Counted from the first letter of the stretch, positions 7,250-15,298 are shown. The stretch is 35,175 nucleotides of DNA from DASUTW01 sp035513995 (GCA_035513995.1 DATKBL010000044.1:1-35175); one strand, 5' to 3'. Numbers and translations: made by a program. Notes: generated from the sequence alone by a model not told the origin.

Positions 7250-8137
7250 TCAGGAGATGCCGCGGAGCAGGAACGACCGAGGGGGGTGGGGATGGGTCGA
7301 CTTACAGGTGAGCCGGCGCTCCTCCAAGAGGACCTCCTCGGTCTCGACGACGCGCTCCTCGTCGCCCGGTCCAACCCTGAAGACGACCCGATGGAGGGGC
7401 CCCTGGGTCTCGTGGCCGACCAGAGCCAGGTCGTCCACCCCGTCGAGCGCCAGCGCCACGCGGACGTGGTGCTCGGCTGCCTGGACCGGGGATGGGAACG
7501 CGGAGCGCCCACGGTAGTGGTCGAGGGCCACCCGCCCCTCCTCGTAGCCCTCCGCCACCCGGCGGGCCGCCTCGGCGGTCACCCGACCGAAGTAGAGCCC
7601 GTCCGGGAAGGCGACCAGGTTCGCCGCGAAGCGATCCCCGCCCACGTGGGTGGCCTCCCACGTGTCGGGGCGATGAGCGAGCGCGCGGTACAGGGGGGCA
7701 CCCAGCCGAGCGCAGCAGGCGTCGTGCTTCCCGTGGGTGCAGACGGCGAAGAGCGGACCCTCGACCGACTCCCCCAGACCTCGCCACCGCGCGTCCACGA
7801 GGCCTCCGAGGTCGAGCCCGAGGAGATCCTCGGGCGCGTCGATCTCGAAGCTCATGAGGCGGCGCTCGCGGCGCCCCGTGAACGCAGCGAAGCAGCGACG
7901 CCGGTCGGAGGGGCGCCGCGAGCGCCGCTTGATCAGGAGGACCCGCACGCCGTGGCGGCGCCCCTCCGCCGTCAGGTGCTCCCCCACCTCGCGCGGCAGA
8001 CCGCTGTCGAGGAGCGCGTGGTGGCCCCAGCGGCCCGGCTGCTCCACGAGCAGCCAGTGCCGGAGCCGCGAGGCCGTGGCGTGGAGCGGCTCGCCCGTCG
8101 CGAGCGCCAGCGCCGAGCAGCTCGGCGCATCAGCCAT
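7250..8137 (-). CDS. sucrase/ferredoxin-like family protein
   Basis: 295 residues of the Suc_Fer-like family, a thioredoxin-fold group related to 2Fe-2S ferredoxins. Visible signatures are the N-terminal SCSALALATGEPLHATAS, the cluster motif CTHGKHDACCARLG with Cys133, Cys141 and Cys142, the downstream HVGGDRFAANLVAFPDGLYFGR, and a C-terminal TCKSTHPHPP with one more Cys. Members are presumed redox or metal-cluster proteins; no reaction is firmly assigned to this family. The ATG at 8135-8137 lies inside the end of the JmjC gene (8-nt overlap), so it is translationally coupled to it. With the Asp-rich peptide upstream it forms a three-gene cassette. Possible role, by inference, is electron delivery or iron reduction for the oxygenase. 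Confidence 0.85.
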   Translation of the reverse strand: MADAPSCSALALATGEPLHATASRLRHWLLVEQPGRWGHHALLDSGLPREVGEHLTAEGRRHGVRVLLIKRRSRRPSDRRRCFAAFTGRRERRLMSFEIDAPEDLLGLDLGGLVDARWRGLGESVEGPLFAVCTHGKHDACCARLGAPLYRALAHRPDTWEATHVGGDRFAANLVAFPDGLYFGRVTAEAARRVAEGYEEGRVALDHYRGRSAFPSPVQAAEHHVRVALALDGVDDLALVGHETQGPLHRVVFRVGPGDEERVVETEEVLLEERRLTCKSTHPHPPRSFLLRGIS

Positions 8138-9323
8138 CCGGGGCCTCGAGCACGCCCTCCACGACGAGGCGGCGGCAGAGCACCACCGCCGAGTCGGAGT
8201 CGAGCCCGGGGAGCTCCCCGGGGGCGAACGGACCGCTCGCCTCGGCGACGTGCCGGAGAGCCGGCTCGCACCAGGCGGGCATCCGCAGGACGCGATCCCC
8301 GAGCCGAGCGACCGCGTCGCCTCCTTCCCTCCCGGGCTGGAGGGTCGCTCCCGCGCGAACCCGAAGCGCCGTCCTCGGGCCGAGCGCGTCGAGCCGGGCC
8401 ACCTGCTCGAGCTGGCCGCTCAGCACCGGCCGCCTCGCCTCCCAGAAGCCCTCCACGAACGAGGCCGCGGCCTCCGGTCCCGAGGCCTTCTCGAGCCAGG
8501 CCGTCAGCTCCGGGAGCCCGGCCGCGATCTCGGCCGCCAGCGCCTCCTCGTCACGGGCGAAGCCGATCGGAAGCGCCTCCCGGAAGGGAGCGTGCTCGGG
8601 GGCGCCCTCCATGACGTGCCGCCACACGTCGAGCCAGGTCCGGGCCTGGATCCCGATCGTGACGTGGATCGAGACCTCCTCTCGCGCCGCGGCGTCGTGC
8701 GGAAAGCCGCGTGGGATGTAGAGGACGTCGCCGGGGGCGAGCTCCACCTCGAGAAGGGGGGCGCCGGGGTCGCCCAGCTCGCTCGACCACCGCTGCTCCC
8801 TCCCCGCCAGCTCGATCACCGGCGGGTAGACGCGCCACTCCTTCCGACCATGGGTCTGGATCACGAACACGTCGTGGGTGTCGTGATGGATCGCGAACCC
8901 GCGCGAGGTGGCGGGGGTGACGTAGGCGTTCGCCTGCACGGGGTGGGTCAGATCGAGCTCGAGGTCGCGACAGAGCTCTCCCACCGGCGGCCACTGACGG
9001 TGCAGGGCCTGCAGCACGATCGTCGCCCCGCGGGAGAAGTGCCTGAGCACGCGCTCGGGACGGACCGTCTCGGGAACCCGCCGGGAGCCGATCCTGATCG
9101 TTCGCGTGTACTCGGCGACCGGGATCGGCGCGCCGTCGCGCACCAGCCGGAGCCCCGGGAGCCGCATCAGGGTGCTGGTGACGAGACGGTCGACTCCGGG
9201 GAGGTCGAGGAGGCCGGCGAAGTCGCCGGCCCGCTCCCGCAGGAGCGGGCGGCGCCCCCAGTGGTCCTTCGCGAAGCGGCCCTCGTCACCGACGAGCCGA
9301 TGGAGCGCCCCGGTGGTGCTCAG
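8130..9323 (-). CDS. JmjC/cupin-fold Fe(II) oxygenase-like protein
   Basis: 397 residues of the Cupin_4/JmjC family (relatives hydroxylate ribosomal proteins or other peptides using Fe(II) and 2-oxoglutarate). Iron ligands fit His146-x-Asp148 in AIHHDTHDVF and distal His209 in YIPRGFPH; QTHGRKEWRVYPP and GDVLYIPRG are classic family stretches. Homology to the family N-terminus (ALHRLVGDEGRFAKDHWGRRPLL) begins right after the end of the upstream peptide gene, 50 codons before the first ATG (residue 53). The only candidate is CTG at 9321-9323 in a CTGA overlap with the upstream stop, with AGGAGG 4 nt before it; an in-frame stop lies just upstream. Substrate unknown; the adjacent Asp-rich peptide is the obvious candidate. 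Confidence 0.88.
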   Translation of the reverse strand: MSTTGALHRLVGDEGRFAKDHWGRRPLLRERAGDFAGLLDLPGVDRLVTSTLMRLPGLRLVRDGAPIPVAEYTRTIRIGSRRVPETVRPERVLRHFSRGATIVLQALHRQWPPVGELCRDLELDLTHPVQANAYVTPATSRGFAIHHDTHDVFVIQTHGRKEWRVYPPVIELAGREQRWSSELGDPGAPLLEVELAPGDVLYIPRGFPHDAAAREEVSIHVTIGIQARTWLDVWRHVMEGAPEHAPFREALPIGFARDEEALAAEIAAGLPELTAWLEKASGPEAAASFVEGFWEARRPVLSGQLEQVARLDALGPRTALRVRAGATLQPGREGGDAVARLGDRVLRMPAWCEPALRHVAEASGPFAPGELPGLDSDSAVVLCRRLVVEGVLEAPDG

Positions 9324-9517
9324 GCGTCCTCCTGGTCGGCGTCCTCATCCGTCGCGTCGTCGTCGGCGTCGCCGGCGTCGGCCTCGTCGGCCTGATCCTT
9401 GTCATCGACCTCGTCGGCCTGATCCACACCGTCGGCGTCCTGCTCCCGCTCGGGCGTCGGGGTGCCGCCTGATCCCTGATCCTCTGTGCGGATGTCTTCG
9501 TCCTTGAGCTGGTCCAC
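9320..9517 (-). CDS. 65-residue Asp-rich peptide, candidate substrate of the adjacent oxygenase
   Basis: Not recognised as a known family. Start GTG at 9515-9517 is supported by AAGGAGG 5 nt upstream; in-frame ATGs at 9562 and 9574 lack such a site. The peptide begins VDQLKDEDIRTEDQ, continues through a Gly/Thr/Pro hinge, then becomes nearly all Asp, Glu, Ala and Gln. It has 21 Asp and 8 Glu in 65 residues, no Cys, His or aromatic residue, and DQADE occurs twice. The stop overlaps the JmjC start by 4 nt (CTGA). Position, size and coupling resemble a RiPP precursor or small dedicated substrate, but a DNA-mimic or disordered acidic protein cannot be excluded. It lies 84 bp after ftsK. Confidence 0.65.
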   Translation of the reverse strand: MDQLKDEDIRTEDQGSGGTPTPEREQDADGVDQADEVDDKDQADEADAGDADDDATDEDADQEDA

Positions 9518-9601
9518 CGCAGCCTCCTTCCGCTTGCTCTCCGCGAGGCTATGCCCGACCATCGCTCTCCGCAAACCGTGTCGGACGTGAGCGGTGCGCT
9601 C

Positions 9602-11779
9602 TCAGCCCGTGCGTGACTCCGCGTACTCGTCCCAGGTGATGAGCACGTCCCGGGGCTTCGAGCCCACCGAGGGGCCGACCACCCCTCGCTCCTCGAGCAT
9701 GTCCATCAGCCGCCCCGCACGGGCGAACCCGACCTTGAGCTTCCGCTGGAGCATCGACGTCGAGCCAAGCTGGGAGTGGATCACGAGCTCCATCGCCTGC
9801 TTGAGGAGGTCGTCGTCGGCGTCCAGGTCGGCGTCGTCGTCGGCCGGGGCCCTCCCCAGCCCCTCGATCCCCTGGACGTACTCGGGCTCCCGCTGCTGCC
9901 GGACGTAGTCGGCGACCCCGTCGATCTCGGTCTGGGTCACCCACGCGCCCTGGATCCGCGCAGCCTTCGAGGCGTTGGAGGGCAGGAAGAGCATGTCGCC
10001 GTGGCCGACCAGCTTCTCGGCACCCCCCACGTCGAGGATCACCCGAGAGTCCGCCGCGCTCGCGGTCATGAACGCGATCCGCGACGGGATGTTCGCCTTG
10101 ATCAGGCCGGTCACCACGTCCACGCTGGGACGCTGGGTCGCGACGACCAGGTGGATTCCCACCGCGCGCGCCATCTGGGAGATGCGCACGATCGCGTCCT
10201 CAACGTCCCGCGGCGCGACCATCATCAGGTCGGCGAGCTCGTCGATCACCACCAGGATGTACGGAAGACGCTCGAACTCGGCGTCCCGACCCGGGGGGAT
10301 CCGGAGCGTGCCCCCGGCGTGCGCCGCGTTGTACGAGTCGATGTCGCGCATCCCCACGGTGGCCAGCGACTCGTACCGGAGCTCCATCTCGCGAACGACC
10401 CAGGCGAGCGCCTCGGCCGCGCGCTTCGGCGCCACGATCACCGGGGAGATCAGGTGGGGCAGGTCGGCGAAGTGGCTGAGCTCGACCCGCTTGGGGTCGA
10501 CGAGCATCAGCTTCACCTCGTCGGGGTGCGCCCGCACGAGGACCGACGTCACGAAGGCGTTGATAAGCGAGGACTTCCCCGCGCCGGTCGCGCCGGCGAT
10601 CAGCAGGTGGGGCATCTCGTTCAGCCGCAGGAGGACGGCGTTCCCCTGGACGTCCTTCCCCAGCGCCACCGCCAGGGGATGGGGCTCCTGTGCCGCCGTC
10701 TTCGACCCGAGGACGTCACCCAGCGTCACGAAGTCGCGCACCTTGTTCGGGACCTCGACGCCGATCGCGGACTTCCCCGGGATCGGGGCGATGATCCGCA
10801 CGTCGGGCGTGGCCAAGGCGTAGGCGATGTCGTCGCCGAGGTTCAGGACCTTGTTCACCTTGGTCCCGGCGGAGACCTCCACCTCGAAGAGCGTGACGGT
10901 CGGGCCGCGGCTGGCGCCCGCGACGCTGGCCGCGACCCCGAAGTTCCGCAGGGTGCGCTCGAGGATCGCCATCGTCTCCTTCTCGTCACGCCCCGGGCCG
11001 CCCGAGGGCGGGGCCTTCCGGAGCATGTCGACCGGAGGCAGCTTGTAGCCGCGGCCGGTCGGCCTGGGCACCACCGCCGGGCGTGACTCCTCCTCCTCCT
11101 CGGGCTCGGGGAGCGCGGGCCTCGGAATCTCGCCCTCCGGCTCCCGGTCCTTCCGCCGGCGGCGCTTCGGCTGCGGGGGTTCCTCGGTCAGGTCGATCAC
11201 CTCGGTGCCGTCCCCCTGGGGCCGCAGCAGCCACTCCCATACCGAGCGGAGGGGGGTGGCCGTGAACACGAGGCCGCCCAGCGCCACCAGGCCGACGCAG
11301 ACGATCGCCGCGCCGTAGATCGACATCATCCGCGACAGCGGCCAGGCGGTGAGCGCGCCGATCAGGCCGCCCGCGTCGCCGAACCCCGAGAGGCCGGCGG
11401 CGGGGCTCGGGTTGCCGCGCACGAGCGAGACGATCCCGAGGCCCCCCATCAGCAGGAAGACGAGCCCGACGAACATCCGCCCGCGATCCTCCTCGGCCGT
11501 CCCCCGGACCAAGAGCACGCCCCAGTAGAGAGCGAGCACGGGGAAGGCGTAGCCGGCCAACCCCAGGAGGCCCACGACCACGATGGTCAGGAACCGCCCC
11601 AGCGGCCCCGCGGCGTCGAGCCAGATCCCGAGCACCGAGAGGCCGGCCAGCACGAGCAGGCCGATACCGAGCGCATCGGCCAGCTGCGGCCCCAGATGCT
11701 CCGCAACCTTCTGGCCCGCGCTGGAGACGGCGCCGCCCGAACGCCGCTTCGTCGTCCGCTTTCGCTTCTTCGTCGCCAC
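9602..11779 (-). CDS. ftsK: DNA translocase FtsK/SpoIIIE
   Basis: 725 residues. A basic N-terminus precedes four predicted transmembrane helices (about 37-57, 63-90, 104-122 and 155-175). A charged Pro/Glu/Arg linker (about 190-260) follows, then the RecA-like motor with Walker A GATGAGKS (396-403) and the ILVVIDELADLMM Walker B region, and a winged-helix gamma domain (about 655-715, ending ITWDEYAES) that reads KOPS-type guide sequences. It pumps DNA at the septum during chromosome segregation. GTG start at 11777-11779 with GAGGAGG 4 nt upstream; 9 bp after RNase J. Normal size for actinobacterial FtsK. Confidence 0.95.
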   Translation of the reverse strand: MATKKRKRTTKRRSGGAVSSAGQKVAEHLGPQLADALGIGLLVLAGLSVLGIWLDAAGPLGRFLTIVVVGLLGLAGYAFPVLALYWGVLLVRGTAEEDRGRMFVGLVFLLMGGLGIVSLVRGNPSPAAGLSGFGDAGGLIGALTAWPLSRMMSIYGAAIVCVGLVALGGLVFTATPLRSVWEWLLRPQGDGTEVIDLTEEPPQPKRRRRKDREPEGEIPRPALPEPEEEEESRPAVVPRPTGRGYKLPPVDMLRKAPPSGGPGRDEKETMAILERTLRNFGVAASVAGASRGPTVTLFEVEVSAGTKVNKVLNLGDDIAYALATPDVRIIAPIPGKSAIGVEVPNKVRDFVTLGDVLGSKTAAQEPHPLAVALGKDVQGNAVLLRLNEMPHLLIAGATGAGKSSLINAFVTSVLVRAHPDEVKLMLVDPKRVELSHFADLPHLISPVIVAPKRAAEALAWVVREMELRYESLATVGMRDIDSYNAAHAGGTLRIPPGRDAEFERLPYILVVIDELADLMMVAPRDVEDAIVRISQMARAVGIHLVVATQRPSVDVVTGLIKANIPSRIAFMTASAADSRVILDVGGAEKLVGHGDMLFLPSNASKAARIQGAWVTQTEIDGVADYVRQQREPEYVQGIEGLGRAPADDDADLDADDDLLKQAMELVIHSQLGSTSMLQRKLKVGFARAGRLMDMLEERGVVGPSVGSKPRDVLITWDEYAESRTG

Positions 11780-11788
11780 CGGCCCTCC

Positions 11789-13447
11789 TCAGACCTCAAT
11801 GATGACGGGAACGATGACCGGTTTCCGGCGAATCGCTTCGAAGAAATATCGGCCCAGGGTGCGCCGGATGTGCTGGCGGAGGATGTTCGGGTCTGCAACC
11901 TCCTCCTCGGCCACCTCCGCGAGGGAGGCCAGCGTCCGGGCCTTCGCCTCCTCCAGCATCTCGGCCGAGGTCTCGTCGTGGACGAACCCTCGGGTGATGA
12001 CGTCGGGCCCCGCGACGATCTCGCCGCTGTGCGCGTCTGCCGTGACGACCACGACGACGAACCCATCCCCGGCCAGCTTGCGGCGGTCGCGCAGGACGAC
12101 GTCGCCCACGTCGCCGATGCCCAGGCCGTCCACGAAGGTCATGCCGGCCGGCGCTCGGCCCACCACCTTCACGACGTCCTCGCCCACCTCGACCACGTCG
12201 CCGTCCTCGACGATCAGGATCCGATCGGCCGGGACGCCCACCGCGCGCGCGAGTCGCCCGTGGTGGGAGAGGTGCCGCCGCTCGCCGTGGACCGGGATGA
12301 ACCATCGCGGTCGCACGAGAGAGAGCATGAACTGCAGCTCGTCGGCGGCGGCGTGCCCCGACACGTGGACGTCGGCGATCTTCGAGTGGAGGACGTCGGC
12401 GCCCGTCCGGTAGAGGCCGTCGATCGTCCGGTGGATCGCCGTCTCGTTCCCGGGGATGAACGAGGCCGCGATCACCACGAGGTCGCCCTGTTCGAGCTTG
12501 ACCCACTTGTGCTCGCGGGCCGCCATCAGCGCGAGCGCCGACAGCGGCTCGCCCTGGCTGCCCGTGCACACGACGGCGACCTCGCGAGGATCGCGGTGCT
12601 TCAGCTCCTCGATGTCGATCACGTCCTCGTCGGGGACGTCGAGGTAGCCGAGCGCCCGTCCCTCGCGGACCACGGTGTGCATCGATCGCCCCAGGAAGGC
12701 CACCTTGCGCCCCACCGCGCGCGCCGCGTCGCAGATCTGCTGGACACGATGCACGTGGCTCGAGAAGCAGGCGGCCACGATGAGTCTGTCTCCTCCCCGG
12801 AAGATCTCGAGCAGGCGAGGGCCGAGCGTGCGCTCGCTCGGGATCGTCCCGCTGTCCTCGGCGTTCGTCGAGTCTGAGAGGAAGAGGTGCACGCCCCGGC
12901 GCGCCTCCTCCGCGATGCCCTGGAGGTCGGTCGGCTGGTCGTCGATCGGCGTGGGGTCGAGCTTGAAGTCACCCGAATGCAGGATCGTGCCCTGCGGCGT
13001 GTCGATCGCGACCGCCACGCCGTCGGGGATCGAGTGGGTGACGCGGTGGAACCGAACGGTGAAGCTGCCGATCTGCGTCTCGTCGCCGGGACGGACCTCG
13101 ACGAGCTCGGCCTGGTCGGCCACGCCGTGCTCCTCGAGCTTGGGACGGAGAAGGGCGAGCGTGAGCGGGGTGGCGTGGATCCGCAGGGGCATCTCACGGA
13201 GGATGTACGGGAGCGCTCCCATGTGGTCCTCGTGCCCGTGGGTGAGGACCACGCCGTCGATCCGATCCCTGCGAGCCCGCAGCCACTCCCAGTCGGGGAG
13301 CACGAGGTCGATCCCCGGCATCTCCTCGGTGGGGAACGAGAGGCCGGCGTCGAGCACGAGGACGCGGCCATTCGACTCGAGGCAGGCCATGTTGCGGCCG
13401 ACCTCGCCCAAGCCGCCAAGGAAGACGAGGCTAGAGGAGGCCTGCAT
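11789..13447 (-). CDS. rnj: ribonuclease J
   Basis: 552 residues, metallo-beta-lactamase/beta-CASP ribonuclease with 5'-3' exo- and endonuclease activity in mRNA decay and rRNA maturation. Evidence: LVFLGGLGEVGRNM at the N-terminus, zinc motif HGHEDH at residues 70-75 (THGHEDHMGALPYI), and later family stretches such as LSDSTNAEDSG and VSGHAAADELQFML. The start ATG at 13445-13447 lies inside the end of dapA (17-nt overlap). The dapA–rnj pairing is widespread in Actinomycetota. Together with pnp it supplies the main RNA-decay enzymes of this window. Confidence 0.94.
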   Translation of the reverse strand: MQASSSLVFLGGLGEVGRNMACLESNGRVLVLDAGLSFPTEEMPGIDLVLPDWEWLRARRDRIDGVVLTHGHEDHMGALPYILREMPLRIHATPLTLALLRPKLEEHGVADQAELVEVRPGDETQIGSFTVRFHRVTHSIPDGVAVAIDTPQGTILHSGDFKLDPTPIDDQPTDLQGIAEEARRGVHLFLSDSTNAEDSGTIPSERTLGPRLLEIFRGGDRLIVAACFSSHVHRVQQICDAARAVGRKVAFLGRSMHTVVREGRALGYLDVPDEDVIDIEELKHRDPREVAVVCTGSQGEPLSALALMAAREHKWVKLEQGDLVVIAASFIPGNETAIHRTIDGLYRTGADVLHSKIADVHVSGHAAADELQFMLSLVRPRWFIPVHGERRHLSHHGRLARAVGVPADRILIVEDGDVVEVGEDVVKVVGRAPAGMTFVDGLGIGDVGDVVLRDRRKLAGDGFVVVVVTADAHSGEIVAGPDVITRGFVHDETSAEMLEEAKARTLASLAEVAEEEVADPNILRQHIRRTLGRYFFEAIRRKPVIVPVIIEV

Positions 13448-14315
13448 CCTCCAACGCCTTACGGATCCGGGATCGCTCGTCATCGGTCGCGGGGACGAGC
13501 GGCAGGCGCGGCGGGCCCACCGGCTGGCCCAGCATCTCCATCGCGGCCTTGAGCGGGATCGGGTTGCTCGTGATGAACAGCGCGTCGAACACGGGGAGGA
13601 GATCCTCATGGATCTTGCGAGCCCCGGCGACGTCGCCGCCCTCGATCAGCTCCATCAACTGCTTCAGCCGCTCCCCCAGCACGTGAGCGGCGACGGAGAC
13701 GAGTCCTCGAGCGCCGGCGCACATCATGGCGAAGGTGGCCCAGTCGTCTCCGCAGTACAGCTCGAAGTCGGGGGGCGCCTCCGCAAGGAGATGCGAGACG
13801 CCGTCCAGGTCTCCGGTGGAGTCCTTGACGGCGACGATGTTGTCGACGTCGGCGAGGCGGAGCAGGGTGTCGTGCTCGATCCGAGTCCCGGTGCGCCCGG
13901 GGATGTTGTAGACCATCACGGGCTTCGAGGTCGCTCCGGCCACCGTGGTGAAGTGCTCGATCAGGCCGCGCTGCGGCGGCTTGTTGTAGTAGGGCGTGAC
14001 GACGAGCATCCCGTCGACGCCGGCCTCGTCGGCCTGATGGGTGAGGTGCACCGAGTGAACGGTGTCGTACGTCCCGGTGCCGGCGATGACCTTCCCGGTG
14101 CCGGAGGCCACATCGACGCACGCCCGCCAGAGCGCGACCTTCTCGTCGTCTGCCAGCGTGGCGGCCTCACCCGTGGACCCGGTCACGACCAGGGCGTCGG
14201 TGCCGTGCTCCAACAGCCACGCCGCGATCTCGGTCGCGCGGTCGAGGTCGAGCGATCCGTCGTCCTTGAACGGGGTCACCATCGCGGTGACGAGGGTTCC
14301 GAAGCGACCGGCCAT
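13431..14315 (-). CDS. dapA: 4-hydroxy-tetrahydrodipicolinate synthase
   Basis: 294 residues, TIM-barrel aldolase condensing pyruvate with aspartate semialdehyde in the diaminopimelate/lysine pathway. Schiff-base Lys164 is in VAVKDSTGD; Tyr136 in YNIPGRTG, Thr48 in GSTGE and the TPYYNKPP loop are also in place. The ATG at 14313-14315 has AAGGAGG about 6 nt upstream. It heads a unit with RNase J and ftsK, behind a leader of about 150 nt. dapB of the same pathway is 2 kb away in a separate operon. Confidence 0.95.
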   Translation of the reverse strand: MAGRFGTLVTAMVTPFKDDGSLDLDRATEIAAWLLEHGTDALVVTGSTGEAATLADDEKVALWRACVDVASGTGKVIAGTGTYDTVHSVHLTHQADEAGVDGMLVVTPYYNKPPQRGLIEHFTTVAGATSKPVMVYNIPGRTGTRIEHDTLLRLADVDNIVAVKDSTGDLDGVSHLLAEAPPDFELYCGDDWATFAMMCAGARGLVSVAAHVLGERLKQLMELIEGGDVAGARKIHEDLLPVFDALFITSNPIPLKAAMEMLGQPVGPPRLPLVPATDDERSRIRKALEDAGLL

Positions 14316-14408
14316 CTGCTGCCTCCTTCCCGCTACGACGCCGTCCGCCCCTCCGGCGGGTTGCGACGGGGCGCCCCCATCGTCGCACGGTTGGCAGGTG
14401 CGCGGGGA

Positions 14409-14449
14409 CCGACCGGGCGCCGGTCGGGCGTCCCGCCTTGCCCGGTCGG
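14409..14449 (-). promoter_or_regulatory. structured dapA leader with competing hairpins
   Basis: In the minus-strand transcript, a first copy of CCGACCGGGC (14440-14449) can form a 10-bp stem with GCCCGGTCGG (14409-14418). A second copy of CCGACCGG (14420-14427) forms a compact 8-bp hairpin with a 3-nt loop using the same partner bases (14409-14416). The two are mutually exclusive. No U tract is seen nearby. It could be a regulatory switch or simply GC-rich structure. The remainder of the 386-bp gap (14316-14701) holds the dapA promoter, a 9-bp repeat and a promoter for the divergent gene. Confidence 0.3.
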
Positions 14450-14469
14450 CCCGCCCCCACGCAGGGGAG

Positions 14470-14498
14470 ATGTTAACACTCCTTGACGATGGCAACAA
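14470..14498 (-). promoter_or_regulatory. promoter for dapA–rnj–ftsK
   Basis: On the minus strand TTGTTG (14493-14498) is followed by 17 nt and TAACAT (14470-14475). The spacing is ideal and the surrounding DNA is otherwise very GC-rich, so this AT-rich pair stands out. It predicts a 5' leader of about 150 nt. Confidence 0.5.
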
Positions 14499-14508
14499 GA
14501 GCCACATG

Positions 14509-14571
14509 TGGCACCTGTGGCGAGGGTGGCAACAGGGCCACGCGTGACGCGCCTGGCAGGCGTGGCACCTC
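14509..14571. repeat. 9-bp tandem repeat beside the dapA promoter
   Basis: On the plus strand TGGC recurs at 14509, 14518, 14527, 14554 and 14563, all in 9-bp phase; the two intervening positions carry GGCC and TGAC. Seven units of TGGCNNNNN type therefore run head to tail, ending about 10 bp from the dapA -35 box. A perfect 12-bp palindrome (GCCACATGTGGC, 14501-14512) borders it. It looks like an iterated protein-binding site. Confidence 0.45.
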
Positions 14572-14687
14572 AGTCCTAGGAGCCACGGGAGGCAGGCGTT
14601 CCACGAGTGGGTCGGCAGCCTCCCGGGGCACGGGGTCCTCGCGGGGCTCCTGCCGCAGAAGGTCGAGCGGCCGCCCCGGCCCCTCGG

Positions 14688-14693
14688 TATCCT
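14688..14693 (+). promoter_or_regulatory. -10 element of a leaderless promoter for the adenosyltransferase
   Basis: TATCCT, then 8 nt, then the ATG at 14702, with no Shine-Dalgarno. Same layout as the other leaderless starts in this window. Confidence 0.45.
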
Positions 14694-14701
14694 AGGCTCC
14701 G

Positions 14702-15247
14702 ATGCGGATCTACACCAAGACCGGGGACGATGGGACCACCGGCCTCCTCTACGGGGGCCGGATCTCCAAGTCGGACCTCGCCGCCGAGGCCTACGGGACC
14801 GTGGACGAAGCCACGGCCCACCTCGGCCTGGCCAGGGCCAACATCCCGGACCCCGCCGCCCGCAGGCTGATCCTGGAGGTCCAGCGCGACCTTTTCGTCG
14901 TGGGGGCGGACCTGGCCACCAACCCCGACGGCCGGCGGAAGCTGAAGCCCGGCGTCTCACTCGCGACCGCCGAGATGGTGGAGCGGCTCGAGGGGACCAT
15001 CGACGCCCTCGTCGAGGTCTCACCGCTCCCCGAGCACTTCGTCGTCCCCGGCGCGAACCCGGGCTCGGCCGCGCTGGACGCGGCGCGCGCGACCGTGCGG
15101 CGGGCCGAGCGACGGGCCGTCGCCCTTCGCGAATCGGGACGGGAGGTCAACCCCGAGGCCCTCCGCTACCTGAACCGCCTCTCTGACCTGCTCTTCGTCC
15201 TGGCGAGGTCCCACGCGGGCGGCCCGGAGGAGCCCAGCCGAGCCTGA
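14702..15247 (+). CDS. PduO-type ATP:cob(I)alamin adenosyltransferase
   Basis: 181 residues. It attaches the adenosyl group to cob(I)alamin, making coenzyme B12. The N-terminal ATP-binding stretch TKTGDDGTTGLLYGG (about residues 5-19), YGTVDEATAHLG in the first helix, and C-terminal NPEALRYLNRLSDLLFVLAR are the PduO/MMAB signature, and the length is typical. It stands alone at the head of a plus-strand block, divergent from dapA, with no cobalamin-biosynthesis or B12-dependent enzyme gene nearby. I looked for a cobalamin riboswitch upstream and did not find one. Confidence 0.94.
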   Translation: MRIYTKTGDDGTTGLLYGGRISKSDLAAEAYGTVDEATAHLGLARANIPDPAARRLILEVQRDLFVVGADLATNPDGRRKLKPGVSLATAEMVERLEGTIDALVEVSPLPEHFVVPGANPGSAALDAARATVRRAERRAVALRESGREVNPEALRYLNRLSDLLFVLARSHAGGPEEPSRA

Positions 15248-15298
15248 GCTCCAGGGAGGGCCGGCCTGGACGTCTCGCGACGCGTCCGCCGCGGCGGA

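Noticed and set aside
14489..14695. Small plus-strand frame with a TCGTCG (CxxC-like) stretch upstream of the adenosyltransferase
   Set aside because: Composition follows the 9-bp repeat, has no Shine-Dalgarno, and turns into Arg/Ser/Gly low complexity; the region is better explained as regulatory DNA.
14572..14701. Cobalamin riboswitch ahead of the adenosyltransferase
   Set aside because: No B12-box-like sequence was found, and the -10 element 8 nt before the ATG leaves no leader.
14316..15023. N-terminal extension of dapA through the intergenic region and the adenosyltransferase
   Set aside because: dapA homology begins at the ATG at 14315, which has a strong Shine-Dalgarno; the rest is antisense to another gene and non-coding DNA.
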